Origin: Actinomycetes bacterium | GTDB taxonomy: Bacteria; Bacillota; Sulfobacillia; Sulfobacillales; JAIMBI01 | DNA length: 64,000 nucleotides | Direction of reading: 5' to 3' | NCBI GenBank assembly: GCA_023565505.1 | Contig: JAIMBI010000004.1 | Location: 85,686-149,685, forward strand | Shown here: positions 26,140 through 33,050 of the stretch, in pieces | Layout: the number at the start of each line of letters is the position of its first letter | Position numbering within the stretch: position 1 is the stretch's first letter | Made by a program: the position numbers and the translations under genes | Notes under the pieces: model-generated | Databases searched by the model: none | The model's input: the letters and a program-made list of their open reading frames with translations, nothing else | What the model was told of the DNA's origin: nothing

Positions 26140-27885
26140 TTAGACAACTTGCAGGGTGAGGCCACCATACCGTTGGCCAATGCGCCGGACGTGCTGGCGC
26201 AACCACTCCTCGTATTGCGCGCGCAGTTCGGCGCCGGCTTGTTTACCTGCATAGGTGCGGCTGTCCGAAACGCCGTCGCGGCTGACCGACCGCGTTTGGG
26301 CGCCCCCACTGAGCGCAAACCCAGCGGCGCTCAGGATGTTCACCGCCGCCTGTTTCGCGACCGCCTCGCGGACGATCTGGTACTCGCCATGCAAGTGGTT
26401 CAGGCCGGAGGCGATTCCAAAGTGCCAGAATGCACGCTGTTACCCCGTCGCTCCCGCGACGTGCGATGGTCCTTTCGGCCACCGTCTCGCCATTCCTGGC
26501 GAGGTCGGACTGTCTCATCCTCCCGGAGGGAGGCCAGGCGTACAGTCTCTAGCGGGTCAAGCCACGTGGCCGACTTCCGTCGGGGTTGTCCACTGCCGCA
26601 CGGCGTTGGGAGGTTCCCCGATATAGCCCGGTGTTCCACGGTGCGTTGCCGCACCGCGCCGCCATTGTGTTAACGGAATGGTGTCATAGTTGATGAAGAA
26701 CTGAAGTATCGCCGCGCCGTAGAACTGCCACGAGATAATCGCGCCGTTGTCCGGCACCAATTCCAGGACGCCCGTCACCGGGTCGAACACGATCCAGTCG
26801 CGCCCGATGCTGACCGCCTGGCTCTGGTTGAAGTAGCCGTACAGGTAGTAGACGACCTGGATCTGCTTGCGCGGCAGGCTGAAGCTCATCCAGTGCGCGA
26901 AGTCGCGGGGGCGCCGATAGGTCATGGGCACCTCTTGGTGTTCGACATGATAACTGCTGCTCACGACCCCGCGCGCTTGCAGCGTGTACGCGCCCTGTTC
27001 TTCCGAGATCAGCGGGTCCGTGTCGCTGGTATGCGGCTCGACGAAGAAGTACCACGCGCTCTCCAGTTGCCCGGTGGCGTAGTCCACGTACCGTTGCAAG
27101 TTGTCGTCCGTGAACTGGCTGCCGCTGACCAGGATGGTCTCCGTCACGCTGGCACTCGGCAGGAGCCACGGCACGACCTCCAGCACCACATAGCTCTGGC
27201 CGTCTTGGCTCTGACAGACGAGCGTCTGGCGCGCGGTCCCGGTGATGGTCTGCGGCGGCCCGTTGGCCCAGGCCAGCGTCGGGGGCGATCCGGGCGTGAA
27301 CGTCAGTGGATACACGCCCGCCAGCGTGCTCTGGCCGACATCCCGGATCCGCACACCGGTCACCTGCTGCGGCTGGAAGAGCGGCGCGACCACGTCCAGG
27401 GCTTCCAACGGCACGCCCCGGAGCCAGAGGTGCCGCAGCTCGTCCGTCGGAATGATGGTGATGCGAAACGGCTCGGACTGCGCTGTCGGGCCCGGACTTC
27501 CGTTGGCGTTCGTGACGGTGACTTGGATCTGCCATATCCCCGCCACGCCCCGGTAGATGCCGTTGTCGCGCGACGCCGGTGCAATCAGGTTCGATCCCGG
27601 CCCCGCCGTGATCGGATCAAACGGCTGGTACTCCCGAATCGTCTCCAGCGCGAACGTGACCGTGGCGCTGGACTGGTTCGTGGTCGGCGCCACGGTCTGC
27701 GTCGCCAGCGTCTGCGGCTGCCCATCGGTGTACCCCGAGAGGCGGACCAGATTGACCGTGACGGTGTCGCCGCTTTGGGCTCCCCCGAACACTAGGTACA
27801 CCCCGATCTGGTTCCGCGTGTCGCCCGGTTCTAGGCCGTAGCGCGAGTATTCGGCTCGGTCGGTGTAGACTTGGAGACTGGTCGT
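26140..27885 (-). CDS. Head-region protein gene interrupted by a group I intron
   Basis: Two exons are proposed. Exon 1 (27885 or 27801 down to 26672) ends NYDTIP plus TT; exon 2 (26434..26140) continues T-GCA-TTC-TGG in frame. The joined protein reads IPFAFWHFGIASGLNHLH and has 474 residues from GTG 27801. The coding frame remains protein-like up to 27885 (residues SLQVYTDRAEYSRYG), where AGGAGG precedes an ACG codon, so the true start may be non-canonical and the protein 502 residues. Without splicing, the frame ends after 38 odd residues at 26557. The protein has Ig-like strand repeats early and an aromatic-rich late part. The family was not recognised. Confidence 0.65.
26435..26671 (-). 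ncRNA. Group I self-splicing intron, 237 nt, no homing endonuclease
   Basis: Minus-strand RNA folds into all core helices. P1: exon CCGUU pairs with IGS GGCGG (complement 26659..26663), giving the U-G pair at the splice site. P2: CGGUGCG-GCAA-CGCACCG (26639..26656). P3: CCGGGC (26626..26631) with GCCUGG (26534..26539). P4: UCGGGG (26616..26621) with CCCCGA (26580..26585). P7: GACUGU (26542..26547) with ACAGUC (26508..26513). P8: CCUCC-CUCCG-GGAGG (about 26519..26533). P9: CUCGCCA-GGAA-UGGCGAG (26486..26503). P9.1 (GAAA loop, near 26465..26483) and P9.2 (CGUCGC-GGGA-GCGACG, 26446..26461) follow. The order P3-P4-P4'-P7-P3'-P8-P7' is the group I pseudoknot. The last base is G (26435). Confidence 0.85.
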
Positions 27886-28175
27886 GGGCCGTCCCTCCTC
27901 ACGCCGCCATCCGTGTGTTATCCTCGACCTAAGACAGCGGGCTCGGGGTGCTCGGGCGGAGCAACACCCCTAACCGCGCGGCATGGATCGCCCGTCCGTG
28001 AAATGTTAAGCCGCGTCCCAGTCGCTGTGCGGGGCCGCCCCTTGACGGCATCAGAAGCCCGGCAGCGTCCTTCGCCTGGTCAGGCAGCGCGAGGGCCTCA
28101 AAAGAGAGTGCGCCGACCGCGGTGGCGGTAACGGCTCACGGCGAAGCCCCTGATCGGCACGGCCCATCGGGGGCT
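27886..28175 (-). other. Structured non-coding gap upstream of the intron gene
   Basis: About 290 bases have no convincing gene. Minus-strand hairpins are visible: a long stem GAAGCCCC/GGGGCUUC with a paired inner part (28143..28177), starting in the stop codon of the frame above; GCCU-GACC-AGGC near 28075..28086; and GGGG(UGU)UGCUC...GAGCA-CCCC near 27934..27972. No U tract follows, and no clear promoter was found. It may be a leader RNA, a boundary between transcripts, or another intron remnant. Confidence 0.4.
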
Positions 28176-28711
28176 TCAATCGTGTCGCGAGCGATGTTTT
28201 TGATACACCACAGGCCAGCTGTCCCGGCGCTGCCGCCACGCCTCGTCGGTCACCTCAAAGGCCGTCACGACCATGGCGCGGCCGGGGATCCACCGCAAGT
28301 CAACGCTCACCGAGAATTCCGGTGTGCCCGTCGCGCGCTCCAGACTAGCGAAGAACGCATTCAGCGTGTACCGGCCGGGCGCACGGTCTTGCCAGATCGT
28401 ATCGGGGTCGCTCACGGCCAACGGGAGCAGAGCCGCAAACCGCTCGCGATGCAGGGGCTACCGTTCCCGCGTTTCGTGCCGAAGAAAGTCCTCAGAGAGA
28501 TAGACCGGTACAGGCCGAAACTGTCGGGGCAAGTGGGGCCGCCCATACCGGCGGCTATACGCTGCCCACGCGGCTAACCACTGCCGCCGCGCAGCGTCCG
28601 GTGTCGGCGCCGCGGGGAGAATCGGGGCTTTCGGCCGGTCGTAGTCCGCCACCCAGCGTCCAGACCGCGGATTAACGTAACCGTGAACGCGAGATTTCGC
28701 TAGCGAGTAGC
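28176..28711 (-). pseudogene. -1-frame extension of the 594-residue gene, split by an amber stop
   Basis: Below the 594-residue gene the -1 frame stays open and protein-like: SYSLAKSRVHGYVNPRSGRW, then DYDRPKAPILP. It meets a TAG at 28458..28460 after RHETRER. The same frame continues beyond it as PLHRERFAALLPLAVSDPDT to a TGA at 28176. A GTG at 28652 could start an independent short gene, but it has a poor ribosome binding site and the coding signal runs past it upstream. This suggests one C-terminal domain of about 178 codons, reached by frameshift, with an amber codon that is either read through or a recent lesion. Confidence 0.5.
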
Positions 28712-30484
28712 TTTTGGGTCGCGGGTCAACCTCGCCGCTTTGTGCAACCGCTTCCGCACGGCGATCTTGCCCGCGATCTTCACCGCCGTGTCGTGATCGT
28801 AGCCCTGCGCCTCGAAATACCGCACCGCCCCGTCGAAGCCGCCCTTGAAGGTGCCGTCGGGATTCAGGTAGCGACGCTGCTCGGCCGGCGTCAGCCGATG
28901 GGGCGTCTCACTCTTGCGGATCCGTAGTTCGGCGCGCTCGTGGGCCACATCCTCCGCCAGGACGCGCCGAATCGCCTCCAGCTTGCGCAGAGCGTCTTCC
29001 GCCGCCCGCATCTGCTCGGCATCGGTGGTTGAGCGCCGGAAGCCCTTCGCGTGATAGCCGGGCCGGTGCGGCCGCGCGACCTCCGCTTCCTGGTCGATGA
29101 CCGCCAACTCGTCCGCCAGGCGGTCGGCGGCCTCGCCGGGATCGTCGTAGTCCCAGTAGTCCCATTGGTCGAGGTGGTGCGTGTTACGCTGGCTCTTCCG
29201 CAAAACCGCCCGAAAAGGTGCGGCCGTCGCCAGCGCCGCACGCAGCACCGAGGTCCGCGGAGGAGCCCCCTCGCCGAGCATGCTCGTGACGCCTCCTCGT
29301 GCCTTCTGTAACGTTTTCCGGCGGAAGGACACCGGACCCGCCTCTGCATTGCGGTCGCCTCGACTATCGACGGCCCGCGCATAGGCCAGGACCTTTTTCC
29401 AAGTGGCTCGCTGCGCCAGCAGCTGCGCCTTCGGCGCCGTCGGCGAGACCCTGTAGTAGCGCGCCGCGCGCCCGAGCCGTGCCACCATCTGCTTAGCCTC
29501 CGTCAAGGACGGGGCGGTAAGCAACGCGGCCCCGCTCGCCAAGTGCGTAATGGTGTACCCGTGGGCGTCTTTATGGACGCCGACCCCAGGCACCGCCGGG
29601 AAAACCCATCCCTGACGCGTCTCGGTCTCGGTACGTCCCGCCGGCGTGTGGACCGCGATGGTCACGACGGCCCGCTTGGTCCGGATCTGCGCATCGCGTT
29701 CCGCCTGCGCCTGCCGCGCTCGCTGCCGCCCGAAGTAGTGGGCGATCCGGCGCTGAGCTACCTCGGGATGCAAGGTCTCATGCGCCCGGGGATGATCCGG
29801 ACTGACGCGGACAGGAACGCGGTGCGTCCGAATGGAGACATTCGCGTGGTCGCCCCACGCGCCCAGCGTCGTGCTGTACTCGCCGCTGCCCGTCGGGACC
29901 AGCCAATGCGGGTGGTCGGCCAGGAACCGCTCAACCCGGTCATAAAACGCCGTGCGGAGGCGCTCGGCCTCGTCTCGTAAACGATCCTTTTCCTCCCAGT
30001 CCGCAGCCGCCCGAGCCTGTTTCTCTAACGCCTCCACGCGCTGGCGCACAGCGGCCGGCAACGGGAGACGCCGGACCGCGTCCGCCAACGCCGACCCGCG
30101 TTCCGCCCAATTGCCGGGGTGGAGGTGCAGGCGCAGCCCATGGCCGGGCGCGTGTTCGACCCGCACATGGCCGGTGAGATGCTTAACATGCGTCCGCACC
30201 CACGCCGCGATGTCTTCGTCGGGCCCCTCCGTCACCTGATGCGCGACATGATGCGCATGCGTCGCCCCGGTGAGGCGTTCGATCACATGGGGCGGAATGC
30301 CGTGCCCGGCCAAGATACGCCCTCGACTGGTTGTCCCTTTCGGCGGCCGTGGCCCATCGATCAACAGATGACGGCCGCGGAGCGGACTACTTTCGTCCGT
30401 AACAGTAACCCAGTGCGCCTGCCCAGCCGCGACGCGCTGTCGGAGCGCCTCCGGCAGCTTCGAGCGCAGAAGCGTGCCGACCAC
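28700..30484 (-). CDS. Large hypothetical phage protein (594 residues)
   Basis: The N-terminus is a compact domain (LPEALRQRVAAGQAHWVTVT, then SPLRGRHLLIDGPRPPKG). Long Arg/Glu/Ala-rich helices fill the middle (about 150-280). The latter part includes 'HHLDQWDYWDYDDPGEAADR' and a C-terminal motif FDGAVRYFEAQGYDHDTAVK with basic ending. It resembles multi-domain polyvalent or injected head proteins encoded next to MuF genes. No catalytic motif is clear. Its last codons overlap a slippery sequence that may add a further domain. Confidence 0.65.
   Translation of the reverse strand: MVGTLLRSKLPEALRQRVAAGQAHWVTVTDESSPLRGRHLLIDGPRPPKGTTSRGRILAGHGIPPHVIERLTGATHAHHVAHQVTEGPDEDIAAWVRTHVKHLTGHVRVEHAPGHGLRLHLHPGNWAERGSALADAVRRLPLPAAVRQRVEALEKQARAAADWEEKDRLRDEAERLRTAFYDRVERFLADHPHWLVPTGSGEYSTTLGAWGDHANVSIRTHRVPVRVSPDHPRAHETLHPEVAQRRIAHYFGRQRARQAQAERDAQIRTKRAVVTIAVHTPAGRTETETRQGWVFPAVPGVGVHKDAHGYTITHLASGAALLTAPSLTEAKQMVARLGRAARYYRVSPTAPKAQLLAQRATWKKVLAYARAVDSRGDRNAEAGPVSFRRKTLQKARGGVTSMLGEGAPPRTSVLRAALATAAPFRAVLRKSQRNTHHLDQWDYWDYDDPGEAADRLADELAVIDQEAEVARPHRPGYHAKGFRRSTTDAEQMRAAEDALRKLEAIRRVLAEDVAHERAELRIRKSETPHRLTPAEQRRYLNPDGTFKGGFDGAVRYFEAQGYDHDTAVKIAGKIAVRKRLHKAARLTRDPKATR
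28712..28718 (-). promoter_or_regulatory. Canonical -1 slippery heptamer CCCAAAA
   Basis: In the zero frame the heptamer reads C CCA AAA, the X XXY YYZ pattern on which both tRNAs can re-pair after a -1 slip. It lies four codons before the TAG stop at 28700. A small downstream stem is possible (GCGA/UCGC). The -1 frame downstream is protein-like, which supports programmed shifting. Confidence 0.55.
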
Positions 30485-30489
30485 GACGA

Positions 30490-31587
30490 CTACCTCCCCG
30501 CCCCGCCGCTGCCGGTCGGGGCCATGATGCCTTGGCCCAGGTTCGCGACATCGGGCCGCCAGAATACCGCGCGCCGCGGACGCGGATAGTCGTCGGCCTC
30601 CGAATCCGCTTCCAAGTCAAACGCTGGCGGATACGGCAGCTGGGCGCGCCGCACCGCTGCCCACCAGTCGCGCCCCCGCGGGGTGTCAAATTCCACCGCC
30701 CACGGGTACCGTTGGCTTAGAAGCCGGATCGCCACGCTCGGCGGTTTCCCCGCGTCGAGGAGCGCCGCGTAGTCCGCGACCGCCGCCCGGATCGCGGGGT
30801 CGCTCTTGTAGAGGATGACGCTCGGCGTCCCGACGGGCCGCGGCCGATCCGTGCGACCTGGCAGGTTGGCGAGCGGGTCGAACCCCCAGCCCGCAGGCCA
30901 CTCGGCGGCACGTGGATCCTGCCGCCGCGAGGCCGAGATGGCGTGCATGACCTGCATCGACGACTCGGCCATGGGGTGCGTGTGCCCCGGCCCGATCTGG
31001 GGCGGCGCGGGTGTATTGGACGGCCCGCGGAGCACTAGACGCGGGGGGTTTGGATCCCAGCTGCGCCGATGGGCCGCCCCGCGATCCCGGATAAAGCGCC
31101 CGCGGGGATCGCGGGCCGACGCCTGCGCGCCGGCTTTGGCCAAGCCCGGTCGCCGCGAGAACACCATCGGCTTGGCATGCGCCTGCGGGTTGATCACGAG
31201 GCGCGTGGGCCGCCCGTAGCGGTCATACACGCGCACATAGCCGGGCTGCGGGTTGGGGCTGATGCCCTGCGGCTCTTCCGTCACGGGATCAACCACGCCG
31301 TTCTCGCGAATCAGCACCTGGCCCGGACCGTCCCCATCCTGGGGATTGGAGGCGACGCCTTGCTCCCGCAATACGGCCCGGCGGAACACGAGGCGGCCCT
31401 GCGCGTTGCGCCGCAGCCGCCGGCGGTAAGCGTCGCGGCCTTTCGCCCCGCCGACGCGGGTCCGCAGCCGCTCAAAAACGCCCATCACGTAGGCCCAGTC
31501 GCCAGCGTGCCCCTGCCGGGCGGCCCGCTGCTTGGCCTGCTCCCACAGCCGTTCCTCGCGCGGCGTCCGCACGACCGACGCGGGCAT
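30490..31587 (-). CDS. Hypothetical head-region protein with phage N-terminal helix motif
   Basis: This 365-residue protein begins with 'EERLWEQAKQRAARQGHAGD' and 'WAYVMGVFERL'. This is the small 'W..AK..A...G...d.ayV.giy..m' helix motif found in many phage head-region proteins. A 'YVRVYDRYGRPTRLVINPQA' segment and a proline-rich, histidine-rich central part follow. Start ATG 31587 overlaps nothing; the next gene begins 7 bp beyond. Precise function unknown. Confidence 0.6.
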   Translation of the reverse strand: MPASVVRTPREERLWEQAKQRAARQGHAGDWAYVMGVFERLRTRVGGAKGRDAYRRRLRRNAQGRLVFRRAVLREQGVASNPQDGDGPGQVLIRENGVVDPVTEEPQGISPNPQPGYVRVYDRYGRPTRLVINPQAHAKPMVFSRRPGLAKAGAQASARDPRGRFIRDRGAAHRRSWDPNPPRLVLRGPSNTPAPPQIGPGHTHPMAESSMQVMHAISASRRQDPRAAEWPAGWGFDPLANLPGRTDRPRPVGTPSVILYKSDPAIRAAVADYAALLDAGKPPSVAIRLLSQRYPWAVEFDTPRGRDWWAAVRRAQLPYPPAFDLEADSEADDYPRPRRAVFWRPDVANLGQGIMAPTGSGGAGR

Positions 31588-31593
31588 GCGCCG

Positions 31594-32421
31594 TCACCGC
31601 CTTTCCGGAGGAGGTTGGAAGCGAATGCGCTGAATGAGGTGGCGACAGAAGGGATGCTGCGGGAGGGCGGGCACGTCGCGGCCCTGCCATTGTGCGGGCT
31701 TCCCCGGCCAGAACGCCGTGAGCCATTCGGTGCGCGTCGGCGCGCGCGGCGGGGCCGGCAGCAGCCGAAACCACCGGCCTTCCAGCAACCGGTGGCACCG
31801 GGCACACACGCGCGCGTCGCCGATCGGCGCCACATAGCCCCAAGCCGGCCCCGGCAAGGCGGTCAACAACCCGGTTTGGTACGCGCGACTGAGTTCCGTC
31901 ACAATCCGGCGCCGCCATGCGACACCCTGGCGCCGCCAGAGGTCGGCGGCCACGCGGCGGAGATCGGCGCGATCCGCCCCCGCCCGCAGCGCCTCGAGGA
32001 CCGCGTGATCCCACGCGCGTTGCGCCTCGGCCCAGCCATCGATCCACAGCCGCTCCGGGGCGACGCGATCGATCCACACCGGTGGCCGGGACAGGGTCCG
32101 GCCGCCCGCCCGCCGGACGGTCTGCGCACCGGCCCGCTGCGCGTGGGCCAACGCATGGCGCCAGGGATCGACCGGTACCGCCAGGGTCGTCAGCTGCCGC
32201 CGCCAGCGGCCATAAGCAGGCTCGTCCAAGGGCCACGCCGCCAACAGCCACGCCAGCAACCACAACCAGCGCCGATTGGCCGGTTCCTGGACCGCCGTCA
32301 GGGCCTGATCTTCGGCCGCCGCCAGGGCGGCGTCGGGAAACGGCAGGCGCGCCTCCGCGCTCGGTCCGACCGGGAACTGCGCCGTCGTCCAGCCGGGCAG
32401 GATGAGCGGCGCCGTCGCCAT
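31594..32421 (-). CDS. MuF-like head morphogenesis protein
   Basis: This 275-residue protein has the minor-head (Mu gpF/SPP1 gp7) pattern. Long helical middle residues (RADLRRVAADLWRRQGVAWR, IVTELSRAYQTGLLTAL) precede a C-terminal zinc-knuckle-like part. That part contains ARVCARCHRLLEGRWFRL and ends HPFCRHLIQRI, matching 'C..C..l.G......PP.HP.CRC'. It lies two genes after the portal, as usual. The protein is packaged in the head and may be ejected with DNA. Confidence 0.8.
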   Translation of the reverse strand: MATAPLILPGWTTAQFPVGPSAEARLPFPDAALAAAEDQALTAVQEPANRRWLWLLAWLLAAWPLDEPAYGRWRRQLTTLAVPVDPWRHALAHAQRAGAQTVRRAGGRTLSRPPVWIDRVAPERLWIDGWAEAQRAWDHAVLEALRAGADRADLRRVAADLWRRQGVAWRRRIVTELSRAYQTGLLTALPGPAWGYVAPIGDARVCARCHRLLEGRWFRLLPAPPRAPTRTEWLTAFWPGKPAQWQGRDVPALPQHPFCRHLIQRIRFQPPPERR

Positions 32422-32422
32422 G

Positions 32423-32680
32423 TCAGGCGCCCATCAACCGCCGGACCAACCCGCCACGCCGAGCCGGCCGCGCCGGTTCCGTCTCCCGCACGTCCACCGG
32501 CTCCGGATCGCTCGGTTCGTCGGGCACCGGCGCCAACGCCGCAAACGTCTCGGCCAGCTCCCGGCGTGGGTCAGCCGGATCGGCTAGCGCCGCCGCGCCC
32601 AGGCGGACCAATTCCGCCAGCCCTTCATACTCCGCGTCCGTCAGCGTCACGTGATACTGCGTCACCGGGCGAATCTTCAT
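32423..32680 (-). CDS. Small hypothetical protein
   Basis: The start ATG 32680 (MKIRPVTQYHVTLTDAEYEG) follows GGAGGAG, giving 85 residues. An N-terminal strand/helix domain with 'LAELVRLGAAALADP' leads to an acidic-proline linker and a basic end (RRGGLVRRLMGA). It overlaps the preceding coiled-coil gene by 56 bp and ends 1 bp before MuF. Function unknown. Confidence 0.55.
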   Translation of the reverse strand: MKIRPVTQYHVTLTDAEYEGLAELVRLGAAALADPADPRRELAETFAALAPVPDEPSDPEPVDVRETEPARPARRGGLVRRLMGA

Positions 32681-33050
32681 GCGCACTCTCCTCCTGGGCC
32701 GCGTGTTGCCGGGCGCGCTCGGCCAACGCCGCGAGCGCCTGATCCAGCTCGTCCCGAATCGCCGGATGATGGTGGGCGAGGGCTTCGACCAAGCCGAAAA
32801 AGCGGAACATGAGGTTCGCGAGATCCTGGCGCAGTTCGACCAGATCCGTCGCCACCCGCTGTTCCAGCGTGTTCTGCCGGTCGACCAGGGCGTGATACCG
32901 CTCGTCGGCCTGCCGTTCGAACCGTTCCAGGCTCTCCGCCAAGGCACTGACGGCGCGCGCCTGCAAGTCCGTCGCCTGCGGCAAGGTGATCCGGTGGACT
33001 GGCGGGCCGCTGGTGCCCATTTGCGCGCCCAGCTTAATCCGACTCCCCAT
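32625..33050 (-). CDS. Coiled-coil hypothetical protein downstream of portal
   Basis: ATG 33050 (MGSRIKLGAQMGTSGP) gives 141 residues and follows a GGAGG site inside the portal C-terminus. Almost all of residues 35-120 is amphipathic helix (DERYHALVDRQNTLEQRVAT, LANLMFRFFGLVEALAHHHP), so it probably oligomerises. It sits between portal and MuF. It is a head assembly accessory protein by position only. Confidence 0.55.
   Translation of the reverse strand: MGSRIKLGAQMGTSGPPVHRITLPQATDLQARAVSALAESLERFERQADERYHALVDRQNTLEQRVATDLVELRQDLANLMFRFFGLVEALAHHHPAIRDELDQALAALAERARQHAAQEESAHEDSPGDAVSRDADGRGV

Noticed and set aside
26140..27801. Intein instead of an intron as the cause of the split gene.
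   Set aside because: The inserted part has stop codons in the reading frame, no HINT motifs, and a full group I RNA fold.
27871..28131. Rightward 86-codon frame in the structured gap.
   Set aside because: No ribosome binding site, low-complexity Arg/Pro composition and strong hairpins across it.
28143..28177. Rho-independent terminator.
   Set aside because: Strong stem but no U run on either strand, so I report it as a structured element only.
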